Both the position numbers and the translations under genes were made by a program. Under the pieces are notes generated by a model, which had not been told where the DNA came from, did not search any database, and saw only the letters and a list, made by a program, of their open reading frames with translations. This document shows positions 34,869 through 43,022 of a stretch of DNA of 64,000 bases, piece by piece (position 1 is the stretch's first letter; every line of letters begins with the position of its first letter). Source of the DNA: Streptomyces sp. Y2F8-2 (GTDB taxonomy: Bacteria > Actinomycetota > Actinomycetes > Streptomycetales > Streptomycetaceae); the NCBI RefSeq assembly GCF_014905555.1, contig NZ_BNGS01000001.1:682001-746000 (forward strand), given 5' to 3'.

Positions 34869-37117
34869 GTGAGGGTCCTCCGCCTCTTCTTGGGGCGGCC
34901 CGTGCGCCGTCGGGTGTCGCGGTTGCTCGCGGTCGGCGACGGCGCGGTGGCCGGCGGGTTGTCGGTGGGCGCCGTCTGCCCGGGCGACGGGCTGGCCTGG
35001 TTGGCGTTGGGGTCGTACTTCTCGATCTTCGGGGAGACGATCGAGCCGTCGGGCTGGATCTTGGGCAGGCCCTGCTGCGGGGTGTAGAGCAGGGCCTTCT
35101 TCTTGTCGATCGAGCCGTCGGACTGGACGCCGTACAGCGCGTTGTAGATGTTGTGGACGGCCTCACCGGAGGCGCCGGAACCGGTACCGGCCTGGGAGAT
35201 CGTCATCACGACCGTGTAGTCCTTGGAGAACGTGGCCAGCCACGACGTGGTCTGCTTGCCGTAGACCTCGGCGGTACCGGTCTTGGCGTGCAGCGGGATC
35301 TTGTCCTGCGGCCAGCCGCCGAACTTCCACGCGGCGGTACCGCGGGTGACGACGCCCGCGAGGGCCTCCTCCATGACGTCCCGCGTCTTGGCGTCGATCG
35401 GCAGCCTGCCGTGCGACTTGGGCTTGATCTCGGTGACCTTCTTGCCGTCGGGGCTGACGATCGCCTTGCCGATGGTCGGGTCCCACAGCGTGCCGCCGTT
35501 GGAGATCGCCGAGTACATGACGGCCTCCTGGATCGGGGTCAGGAGAGTGTCGCCCTGGCCGATCGAGTAGTTGATCTCGTCACCCTCGCGCATCTTGTTG
35601 CCCTCGAGGCAGTTCTCGTACGCGATCTTCTCGACGTAACTTCCGTCCTTCTTGCCGGTCTTGCACCAGGCGTCCTTGTTGGCCTCCCAGTACTTCTGCT
35701 TCCACTCGCGGTCGGGGACGCGGCCGGAGACCTCGTTGGGCAGGTCGATGCCGGTGGGCTTGCCGAGGCCGAACTGGTGGGCGGTCTTGAAGAACCAGTC
35801 CTTGGGCTGCCCCTTCTTGGGGTTGATGCCGCCGTCCTTCTTCCACTCGTTGTCCGCGAGGCCGTAGAAGACGGTGTCGCAGGAGACCTCCAGGGCGCGG
35901 CCGAGGGAGATCGGGCCGAAGTTCTCCCCCTCGAAGTTCTTGAAGACCTGGCCGCCGACCGAGTAGGAGCTCGTGCACGGGTAGTGGCCGTCGAAGTCGT
36001 AGCCGGCCTGGATCGCGGCGGCCGTGGAGACCACCTTGAAGGTGGAACCGGGCGCGGACTGGCCCTGGATGGCCCGGTTGAGCAGCGGGTAGTCGGAGTC
36101 CTTGCCGGTGAGCTTCTTGTAGTCCTTGGCGGAGATCCCGCCGACCCACACGTTCGGGTCGTACGTCGGCGCGGACGCCATGGCGATGACGCGGCCGGTC
36201 TTGGCCTCCATCACGACGACGGCACCGGAGTCGGCCTTGTACTTCTCCCCGGTGATCTTGTCGAACTGGGTGCGGGCGACTTTCATCGCCCGGTCCAGCT
36301 CGTACTCGGCGACCCGCTGCACCCGGGCGTCGATGCTCGTGACCAGTTTGGAGCCGGGTTCGGCGGCGTCCGACTTGGCCTTGCCGATGACCCGGCCGAG
36401 GTTGTCGACCTCGTAGCGGGTGACGCCGGCCTTGCCGCGCAGCACCGCGTCGTACTGGCGCTCGAGCCCGGAGCGGCCCACCATGTCGGAGCGCAGATAC
36501 GGGGAGTCGGTGTTCTTCGCCTGCTGGATCTCCTGGTCCGTGACGGGCGAGAGGTAGCCGAGCACCTGCGCGGTGTTGGCGTCGCCGGGGCTCGGGTAAC
36601 GGCGCACGGCCTCCGGCTCGGCGGTGATGCCGGGGAAGTCCTCGGAGCGCTCACGGATCTGGAGGGCCTGCCGGGGCGTGGCCTCGTCGGTGATGGGGAT
36701 GGGCTGGTACGGGGAGCCGTTCCAGCAGGGCTGGGGCGTCTTGGCGTCGCACAGCCGGACCTTGTCCATCACGTCCTGGGGCTTCATGCCCAGCACACCG
36801 GACAGCTTGGTCAGGACGGCCTTGCCGCCGTCCTTCATCTTCATCAGGTCGGTGCGGGACGCGGAGACGACGAGCTTGGTCTCGTTGTCGGCGAGCGGGA
36901 CTCCGCGCGCGTCCAGGATGTCACCGCGTACGGCGGGCTGGACGACCTGCTGGACGTGGTTGCCGGACGCCTCCTTCTGGTACTGGGCGCCCTCGCGGAT
37001 CTGCAGGTACCACAGGCGGCTGCCGAGAGTGCCGAGAAGGGAGAAGACGAGGATCTGGATGACGACGAGCCGGATCTGGACCCGTGGAGTCCGCCCGGTC
37101 TCAGGAATGTTAGTCAT
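34865..37117 (-). CDS. mrdA: Penicillin-binding protein 2 (class B transpeptidase)
   Basis: The 750-residue class B PBP has an N-terminal membrane anchor (VVIQILVFSLLGTLGSRLWYLQI) and a PBP dimerisation domain (LDARGVPLADNETKLVVSAS ...). The transpeptidase domain has nucleophile motif GSTFK near residue 357, SIGQGD (SxN equivalent) and KTGTAE near residue 610. The ~60-residue C-tail is Pro/Ser/Thr-rich and basic. It crosslinks peptidoglycan with RodA and MreBCD. The start is placed at ATG 37117, and mreD lies 127 bp upstream. Confidence 0.97.
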   Translation of the reverse strand: MTNIPETGRTPRVQIRLVVIQILVFSLLGTLGSRLWYLQIREGAQYQKEASGNHVQQVVQPAVRGDILDARGVPLADNETKLVVSASRTDLMKMKDGGKAVLTKLSGVLGMKPQDVMDKVRLCDAKTPQPCWNGSPYQPIPITDEATPRQALQIRERSEDFPGITAEPEAVRRYPSPGDANTAQVLGYLSPVTDQEIQQAKNTDSPYLRSDMVGRSGLERQYDAVLRGKAGVTRYEVDNLGRVIGKAKSDAAEPGSKLVTSIDARVQRVAEYELDRAMKVARTQFDKITGEKYKADSGAVVVMEAKTGRVIAMASAPTYDPNVWVGGISAKDYKKLTGKDSDYPLLNRAIQGQSAPGSTFKVVSTAAAIQAGYDFDGHYPCTSSYSVGGQVFKNFEGENFGPISLGRALEVSCDTVFYGLADNEWKKDGGINPKKGQPKDWFFKTAHQFGLGKPTGIDLPNEVSGRVPDREWKQKYWEANKDAWCKTGKKDGSYVEKIAYENCLEGNKMREGDEINYSIGQGDTLLTPIQEAVMYSAISNGGTLWDPTIGKAIVSPDGKKVTEIKPKSHGRLPIDAKTRDVMEEALAGVVTRGTAAWKFGGWPQDKIPLHAKTGTAEVYGKQTTSWLATFSKDYTVVMTISQAGTGSGASGEAVHNIYNALYGVQSDGSIDKKKALLYTPQQGLPKIQPDGSIVSPKIEKYDPNANQASPSPGQTAPTDNPPATAPSPTASNRDTRRRTGRPKKRRRTLT

Positions 37118-37243
37118 GGGCGCAGCCCATTCCGTTGAGGGTGGTGGTGGGCGACGGGTGGGCGTTGGTCACTGCTGCCGCCCCCTCTCAGCGCACGTAC
37201 GGGTCATACGAATACACGGTCGACCTGTGCGGCCCAGGTCTCG

Positions 37244-37912
37244 TCACAGCCGCTTGACCCCCTTGATGCGTCCCGCCCGGGCCACCCTGGCCTTGGCGGC
37301 TCTGACTCTCAGGCCGCTGCGCTGGCTGCCGATGCGCAGCCCGGTGCCGGAGGACAGCCAGCCGGAGGAGACGTCGGCCGCCTTGGCGGAGTTGGTCTCG
37401 GCGAGCGGGTCGTTGTCGGCGCGGCGGGCCAGGGCCATGATCCCGGGCACCACGAAGGGCGCGAGCAGCAGGTCGTACAGCGCGGCGGTGAACAGCAGGC
37501 TCGGCAGGCCCACATGGCGGGCGGCGGTGTCACCGACGAGGGCACCCACGCCCGCGTACAGCAGGGTGGAGCCGATCGCGGCGGCGACCACCACGACCAT
37601 GGGGCCGCTGGCGGACTTCAGGCGGCCGTTCTCCGGCTTGGCGAGTCCGGCCAGGTAGCCGATGGCGCACAGCACGAGGGCGTAGCGGCCGGCGGCGTGG
37701 TCGGCGGGCGGGGCCAGGTCGGACAGCAGGCCCGCGCCGAAGCCGACGAGACAGCCGCCGACGTGGCCGTAGACGAGAGCCAGGCCGACGACGGTCAGCA
37801 GCACCAGGTCCGGGACGGCGCCGGGCAGGTGCAGACGGGCGAGGACGCTCACCTGGATCACCAGGGCGACGAGGACCAGGGGGGTGGCGAGCAGCATCCG
37901 GTTGAGGCGCAT
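37244..37912 (-). CDS. mreD: Rod-shape-determining protein MreD
   Basis: The 222-residue protein has five or six hydrophobic segments (LLATPLVLVALVIQVSVLARLHLPGAVPDLVLLTVVGLALVYGHVGGCLVGFGAGLLSDL...). This is the MreD pattern, including the conserved PDLVLL and GFGAGLLSDL. The C-terminal ~55 residues are basic and disordered, an extension beyond the E. coli protein. It lies 12 bp after mreC, in one operon. Confidence 0.95.
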   Translation of the reverse strand: MRLNRMLLATPLVLVALVIQVSVLARLHLPGAVPDLVLLTVVGLALVYGHVGGCLVGFGAGLLSDLAPPADHAAGRYALVLCAIGYLAGLAKPENGRLKSASGPMVVVVAAAIGSTLLYAGVGALVGDTAARHVGLPSLLFTAALYDLLLAPFVVPGIMALARRADNDPLAETNSAKAADVSSGWLSSGTGLRIGSQRSGLRVRAAKARVARAGRIKGVKRL

Positions 37913-37924
37913 CAGGTTCGGCTC

Positions 37925-38863
37925 CTAGGGCGTCTGCTGCCCGCCGTCGGCGGAGGCCGAGGGGGTGACGGTGACGGTCACGGTCGGCGTGGGCGTCGGC
38001 TGCGGTTTCGGTGGCAGGACGGTGTCGCGCGGGTCCTTCTTGGGCGTCTGGACGACGACGCCGACGACATCGAGCTTGGTGAAGGACACGAACGGGGTCA
38101 CGTAGATCGTGCGGGTCAGGTCGCCGCCGGAGGGGTCGACCCGGGAGACCACGCCGACCGGGACGCCCGGCACGAACGGCCTGTCTGCCTCGGAACCGAA
38201 GGTGACCAGACGGTCGCCCTTCTTCACGTCCGCCTTGGCGTTGAGGAGCTGCACACGCAGCGGGCGGTCGCCCTGCCCGGAGGCGAAACCGAGTTCGTCG
38301 CTGCCCTCCATTCGGGTGCCGACGGTGAAGTCGGGGTCGTTGGCCAGCAGCACCGTCGAGGTGTCCGGGCCGACGGTGGTGACACGGCCGACCAGCCCGT
38401 CGCCGTTGAGGACGGTCATGTCGCGCTTGATGCCGTCGTTCGCGCCCACGTCGATGGTGACGGTCCAGGAGAAGCCCTGGGCCGCTCCTATCCCGATGAC
38501 CTCCGCGCCCTTGATGCCGTACTGGCCCTCGCCCGCCACCCGGATCATCTTGTCCAGCTGCTTGAGCCGGCTGCGGTTGCGGTCGTCGCTGCCCAGCTTC
38601 GCCTTCAAGGCCGCGTTGTCGCGCTTCAGTTGGGCGATGCGGTCGTGCCGGCTGCCGGAGTCGCGTACGGCCGCGATCGCGTTGCCGACGGGGTCGACGG
38701 CGGACGACACCCCGTTCTCGATCGGGCCGAAGACCGTGGCGGCGGCCTGGCGGGCACCTTCGACCGGCGAGTCCTGGCCACCGCGGATGTCCACCGTGAT
38801 CAGCGCGAACGCGATGGCGATCAGCAGCACCAGGAGCAGCCGGCTCTCTCGTGTGTCCCTCAC
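37925..38863 (-). CDS. mreC: Rod-shape-determining protein MreC
   Basis: The 312-residue protein has an N-terminal membrane helix (LLLVLLIAIAFALITVDI), then a coiled-coil (HDRIAQLKRDNAALKAKLGSDDRNRSRLKQLDKMI). Two beta-barrel subdomains (VDVGANDGIKRDMTVLNGDGLVGRV ... VGVVSRVDPSGGDLTRTIYVTPFVSF) form the MreC core. The C-terminus is a Pro/Thr-rich tail. MreC is the extracytoplasmic scaffold linking MreB to PBP2 and RodA. Confidence 0.97.
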   Translation of the reverse strand: MRDTRESRLLLVLLIAIAFALITVDIRGGQDSPVEGARQAAATVFGPIENGVSSAVDPVGNAIAAVRDSGSRHDRIAQLKRDNAALKAKLGSDDRNRSRLKQLDKMIRVAGEGQYGIKGAEVIGIGAAQGFSWTVTIDVGANDGIKRDMTVLNGDGLVGRVTTVGPDTSTVLLANDPDFTVGTRMEGSDELGFASGQGDRPLRVQLLNAKADVKKGDRLVTFGSEADRPFVPGVPVGVVSRVDPSGGDLTRTIYVTPFVSFTKLDVVGVVVQTPKKDPRDTVLPPKPQPTPTPTVTVTVTPSASADGGQQTP

Positions 38864-39019
38864 GTGCGGCGGCCGTGCCTTCCTCGTCGTATGGGAGGTT
38901 CGGGATGGGGGGTTCGGGATGGGAGGTTCGGTTGATGGCGATACGGGGCTTATGCCTCTATATCAACGATCCGCCGCACGAGCACAGATGGTCTCGTACG
39001 GCGGAGTCGGCGCGTCGCG

Positions 39020-40051
39020 TCATCTGCGGGGCTGGGCGTCCAGCACCTGCTGGAGCGCCTCGAACTCCTCGACGCACTTGCCGGAGCCGAGCGCCACGCT
39101 GTCCAGCGGGTCCTCGGCGATGTGGATCGGCATGCCGGTCTCCCGGCGCAGCCGCTCGTCGAGGCCGCGCAGCAGGGCGCCGCCGCCGGTGAGGACGATC
39201 CCGCGGTCCATGACGTCGCCGGACAGCTCCGGCGGGCACTTGTCGAGGGTCGTCTTGACCGCGTCCACGATCGCGTTGACCGGTTCCTCGATGGCCTTGC
39301 GGACCTCGGCCGCGGAGATGACCACGGTCTTGGGCAGGCCGGAGACCAGGTCCCGGCCGCGGATTTCGGTGTGCTCGTCAGTGTCGAGGTCGTACGCCGA
39401 ACCGATCGTGATCTTGATCTGCTCGGCCGTCCGCTCACCGAGGAGGAGCGAGTACTCCTTCTTGACGTACTGGATGATCGCGTTGTCCAGTTCGTCGCCC
39501 GCGACGCGGATGGACTGGGCGGTGACGATGCCGCCGAGCGAGATGACCGCGACCTCCGTGGTGCCGCCGCCGATGTCCACCACCATGTTGCCCGTGGCCT
39601 CGTGGACCGGCAGGCCGGAGCCGATGGCGGCGGCCATGGGCTCCTCGATGATGTGCACCTGGCGGGCGCCGGCCTGGGAGGACGCCTCGATGACGGCCCG
39701 GCGCTCAACGCCCGTGATGCCCGACGGCACACAGACGACGACCCGCGGACGAGCCAGATACCGCCGCTTGTGGATCTTCAGGATGAAGTAGCGGAGCATC
39801 CGCTCGGTGATCTCGAAGTCGGCGATCACGCCGTCCTTCAGCGGGCGCACGGCCACGATGTTGCCCGGCGTCCGGCCGATCATCTTCTTCGCTTCCGCGC
39901 CGACCGCGAGGATGCCACCGGTGTTGGTGTTGATCGCGACGACGGACGGCTCGTTGAGTACGATCCCGCGACCCCTGACGTACACCAGCGTGTTGGCGGT
40001 CCCGAGGTCGACAGCCATGTCACGGCCGATGAACGACATTGAGTTCCCCAT
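39020..40051 (-). CDS. mreB: Actin-like protein MreB
   Basis: The 343-residue bacterial actin has phosphate-1 loop [15 protein letters not shown], phosphate-2 [18 protein letters not shown] and adenosine motif [14 protein letters not shown]. It polymerises under the membrane and, in Streptomyces, is needed for spore wall formation more than for hyphal growth. An in-frame ATG at 40039 (MSFIGRD) is preceded by GGGGAA at ideal spacing and may be the true start, giving 339 residues. mreC follows after 156 bp. Confidence 0.98.
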   Translation of the reverse strand: MGNSMSFIGRDMAVDLGTANTLVYVRGRGIVLNEPSVVAINTNTGGILAVGAEAKKMIGRTPGNIVAVRPLKDGVIADFEITERMLRYFILKIHKRRYLARPRVVVCVPSGITGVERRAVIEASSQAGARQVHIIEEPMAAAIGSGLPVHEATGNMVVDIGGGTTEVAVISLGGIVTAQSIRVAGDELDNAIIQYVKKEYSLLLGERTAEQIKITIGSAYDLDTDEHTEIRGRDLVSGLPKTVVISAAEVRKAIEEPVNAIVDAVKTTLDKCPPELSGDVMDRGIVLTGGGALLRGLDERLRRETGMPIHIAEDPLDSVALGSGKCVEEFEALQQVLDAQPRR

Positions 40052-40381
40052 CAGGATTCGTCTGGCCTTCCCAAGTGGAGCGTTGGACAGCTTTCGTTGG
40101 GGCGGCGAAGTGGGTGCTGTGACGTGAAGGCTTACATCGTAGTCTCGCCTGCACGAAACACTGCGCGAGGGTCTCCGCCATTGTCAGCAGATGACGCGTC
40201 GCCTCGCTCCTGGAGACGGGCGTTCGGGGGTAGCCGTTCCCCCGAACACGCCGCATATGCCAAGGGTCGGCGGGGTTTCCGGGGCCGGGAATCCCGGCGG
40301 GACCGTTACGACATCCGGGTGACGTGACAAACCCTCAGAAATCATCCACAAGACGGGTTCGGAAGTTCATCATTCTTGGAC
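40052..40381. other. 330-bp region upstream of mreB, downstream of ndk
   Basis: Should hold the mreB promoter(s) and any ndk terminator. A small hairpin GCCGGG-AAT-CCCGGC lies near 40284. No convincing -10/-35 pair or gene is seen. Confidence 0.45.
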
Positions 40382-40795
40382 TCAGAAGCGCCCGGGAAAG
40401 AAGATCTTCAGTTCGCGCTCGGCCGACTCTTCGGAGTCCGATGCATGGATGAGGTTCTCGCGGACGATCACACCGAAATCGCCGCGGATGGAGCCCGGGG
40501 TGGCGGCGAGGGGGTCGGTGGCGCCGGCCAGCGCGCGCACGCCCTCGATGACCCGCTCACCCTCGACGACGAGCGCGACGACCGGACCGGAGGCCATGAA
40601 CTCCACCAGCGGCTCGTAGAACGGCTTGCCCTTGTGCTCGCCGTAGTGCTGCTCCAGCGTGTCCTGGTCCAGGGTGCGCATGTCCAGCGCGCTGATGGTC
40701 CAGCCGGCCTTGCGCTCGATACGGCCGATGATCTCGCCGATCAGCCCGCGACGAACGGCGTCGGGCTTGAGGAGGACGAGGGTGCGCGAGGTCAC
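40382..40795 (-). CDS. ndk: Nucleoside diphosphate kinase
   Basis: The 137-residue enzyme transfers phosphate from ATP to NDPs through a phospho-histidine. It starts RTLVLLKPDAVRRGLIGEIIGRIERK, with the conserved KPD. The active-site His is in ENLIHASDSEESAERELKIFF, with the normal C-terminal length. The GTG start at 40795 is preceded by AGGAGCC. The DUF4233, folC and valS genes lie upstream in the same direction, as in other Streptomyces. Confidence 0.98.
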   Translation of the reverse strand: MTSRTLVLLKPDAVRRGLIGEIIGRIERKAGWTISALDMRTLDQDTLEQHYGEHKGKPFYEPLVEFMASGPVVALVVEGERVIEGVRALAGATDPLAATPGSIRGDFGVIVRENLIHASDSEESAERELKIFFPGRF

Positions 40796-40909
40796 GAGAG
40801 GGCTCCTTTACCAAGGTTTTCGGTGCGTAGAGGTTACAGGGCGGGTCTGGGTGGACGTTACGCAGCGTCAGGTGCCCTCTGGTGCGGCGGCCGGCTGGGG
40901 GCCGCGCCC

Positions 40910-40960
40910 CGGACCACCGCTTCCGGCCTGAACGGCCTCGTGCTCGAACTCCCCCGGGCT
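40910..40960 (-). repeat. Dispersed intergenic repeat, family 1, copy B
   Basis: On the minus strand it reads CCCGGGGGAGTTCGAGC then ACGAGGCCGTTCAGGCCG, matching copy A (33540) at all but a few bases over about 33 bp. It lies just past the 3' end of the DUF4233 gene. Confidence 0.7.
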
Positions 40961-40986
40961 CTTCGCGAAGGGGGACCGCCGGCGGG

Positions 40987-41325
40987 CTACCGGCTGCCCT
41001 CGGCCGCGAATCTCGCCTTGGCCTCGTCGATCTTCCGCCCGTAGTGGACCGACGCCCACCACAGCGCGGCGAAGACCGCCCCCATGAAGAACATCGTCGG
41101 TACGAAGACCCCGGAGGCGATCAGCGCGATCTGCAGAGCCCAGCCCAGCTGGACCCCGCCGGGCCGGGTGATCATGCCGCAGAGCAGGATGCTGAGCAGC
41201 ATCGCGATCCCGCTGACCGTCCAGACCGTGCCCGTGGACAGGCCCGGGTCCTTCATGGCGACCAGCGCGGCGAAACCGATGACGAAGAACTCGCCGATCA
41301 GCGTCGAAGCACACAGCGTACGCAC
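40987..41325 (-). CDS. DUF4233 membrane protein
   Basis: The 112-residue protein has four hydrophobic helices: STLIGEFFVIGFAALVAM, VWTVSGIAMLLSILLCGMI, GWALQIALIASGVFVPTMFFMG and AVFAALWWASVHYG. A charged C-terminal tail KIDEAKARFAAEGSR follows. It matches DUF4233 proteins that follow folC in actinobacteria. It starts with GTG at 41325, six bases after the folC stop, so it is certainly in that operon. The function is unknown. Confidence 0.92.
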   Translation of the reverse strand: MRTLCASTLIGEFFVIGFAALVAMKDPGLSTGTVWTVSGIAMLLSILLCGMITRPGGVQLGWALQIALIASGVFVPTMFFMGAVFAALWWASVHYGRKIDEAKARFAAEGSR

Positions 41326-41331
41326 GACAGC

Positions 41332-42846
41332 TCAGCCCTTCCCCAGCAGCAGTCGGGCCTCGCCGACGGTGATGACGGAACCGGTGACGAGCACGCCGGC
41401 GCCCGCGTACTCCCCCTCCTCCTCGGCCAGCGTGATCGCGGCCTCCAGCGCGTCCGGCAGTCTCGGCTCGACCTGGACGCGCTCCTCGCCGAAGACCTCC
41501 ACGGCGATCGCGGCCAGCTCGTCCGCGTCCATCGCGCGGTGGCTGGAGTTCTGGGTGACCACGACCTCCGCGAAGATCGGTTCGAAGGCCTCGAGCAGCC
41601 CCCGTACGTTCTTGTCGCCGCTCGCCCCCACCACCCCGATCAGCCGGCTGAAGTCGAACGCCTCGCTCACCGCCTCCGCGGTGGCCCGGGCGCCCGCCGG
41701 GTTGTGGGCGGCGTCCAGGACGATCGTCGGGGAACGCCGTACGACCTCCAGCCGGCCCGGGGACGACACCGACGCGAAGGCCTTGCGGACCGTGTCGATG
41801 TCCAGCGGCTCGGGGCGCTGGGAGCCGACGCCGAAGAACGCCTCCACCGCGGCGAGCGCCACGGCGGCGTTGTGGGCCTGGTAGGCGCCGTGCAGCGGCA
41901 GGTACACCTCGTCGTACTCGCCGCCGAGGCCGCGCAGCGTGAGGAGCTGCCCGCCGACCGCGACCTGCCGCGACACGACCCCGAACTCCAGCCCCTCGCG
42001 GGCCACGGTCGCGTCCACCTCCACGGCCTTCTTCAGCAGCACCTGGGCCGCGTCGACCGGCTGCTGGGCGAGGATGACGGTGGAGTCGGACTTGATGATC
42101 CCGGCCTTCTCACCCGCGATCTCGCCGGGCGTGGAGCCGAGCCGGTCGGTGTGGTCCAGGTCGATGGGGGTGACGACGGCGACGTCCCCGTCGATCACGT
42201 TGGTGGCGTCCCAGCTGCCGCCCATGCCGACCTCGACGACCGCGACGTCCACGGGCGCGTCCGCGAAGGCGGCGTACGCCATGCCGGTGAGCACCTCGAA
42301 GAAGGACAGCCGGTACTCCTGCGAGGCGTCGACCATCTCGATGTACGGCTTGATGTCCTGGTACGTCTCGACGAACCGCTCGGCGGTGATCGGGGCGCCG
42401 TCCAGGCTGATGCGCTCGGTGATCGACTGGACGTGCGGGCTCGTGTACCGGCCGGTGCGCAGCTCGAAGGAGCCGAGGAGGGCCTCGATCATGCGTGCGG
42501 TGGAGGTCTTGCCGTTGGTGCCGGTGATGTGGATGGAGGGGTACGAGCGCTGCGGCTCCCCCAGTACGTCCATCAGCGCGGAGATACGGCTGACGGACGG
42601 CTCCAGCTTGGTCTCGCCCCAGCGGGTCGCCAGCTCGGCCTCGACCTCGCGCAGCGCCTTGTCGACCTCGGGGCCCTCGGGCCGCGTGGGCACGTCGGCC
42701 TGCGCCGGGCCGCCCTGGGTGCGCAGGGTACGGCTGCCGGCCTCGATCACCGCGAGGTCGGGATCGCGGGTGGTCTCCGCCTCGATGATCTCTTCGAAGC
42801 TGTCGAGGGGGTCGGGGGTGTCGCTGGTGCCAGGCGCTTCGCTCAC
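41332..42846 (-). CDS. folC: Folylpolyglutamate/dihydrofolate synthase
   Basis: The 504-residue Mur-ligase-type enzyme adds glutamate to folates. ATP-binding P-loop HITGTNGKTSTARMIEALL lies near residue 105, folate-binding FELRTGRYTSPHVQSITERI follows, and VVEVGMGGSWDATNV, DHTDRLGSTPGEIAGEKAGI and VVLDAAHNPAGARAT are in order. A ~70-residue acidic N-terminal extension (LDSFEEIIEAETTRDPDL...) is typical of streptomycete FolC. The GTG at 42846 was chosen because sequence beyond it is a repeat-containing spacer. Confidence 0.96.
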   Translation of the reverse strand: MSEAPGTSDTPDPLDSFEEIIEAETTRDPDLAVIEAGSRTLRTQGGPAQADVPTRPEGPEVDKALREVEAELATRWGETKLEPSVSRISALMDVLGEPQRSYPSIHITGTNGKTSTARMIEALLGSFELRTGRYTSPHVQSITERISLDGAPITAERFVETYQDIKPYIEMVDASQEYRLSFFEVLTGMAYAAFADAPVDVAVVEVGMGGSWDATNVIDGDVAVVTPIDLDHTDRLGSTPGEIAGEKAGIIKSDSTVILAQQPVDAAQVLLKKAVEVDATVAREGLEFGVVSRQVAVGGQLLTLRGLGGEYDEVYLPLHGAYQAHNAAVALAAVEAFFGVGSQRPEPLDIDTVRKAFASVSSPGRLEVVRRSPTIVLDAAHNPAGARATAEAVSEAFDFSRLIGVVGASGDKNVRGLLEAFEPIFAEVVVTQNSSHRAMDADELAAIAVEVFGEERVQVEPRLPDALEAAITLAEEEGEYAGAGVLVTGSVITVGEARLLLGKG

Positions 42847-42914
42847 GAGGCCCAGTCTACGGAGCGGGTGCCTGCGGCGCGGCGCCGGTATGGGGTGGCT
42901 TGCCCTGTCGGGCG

Positions 42915-42966
42915 ACTGCGGGCCGCCATGGGTTGGTCGCGCAGTTCCCCGCGCCCCTGACGGGGC
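42915..42966 (+). repeat. Dispersed intergenic repeat, family 2, copy 1
   Basis: Reads GGTTGGTCGCGCAGTTCCCC then GCGCCCCTGACGGGGC. The same phrase recurs at 50323-50377. It is, from memory, a very widespread Streptomyces intergenic repeat whose 3' part can fold (GCGCCCC...GGGGC). Confidence 0.75.
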
Positions 42967-42970
42967 ACGC

Positions 42971-43007
42971 TGAAGGCCCCGGCGCCTCATCGGCACCGGG
43001 GCCTTCA
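42971..43007 (-). terminator. valS terminator
   Basis: Arms TGAAGGCCCCGG / CCGGGGCCTTCA (12 bp, perfect) around a 13-base loop, 15 bases past the valS stop. Confidence 0.85.
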
Positions 43008-43022
43008 CCTGCGTACAACCGG

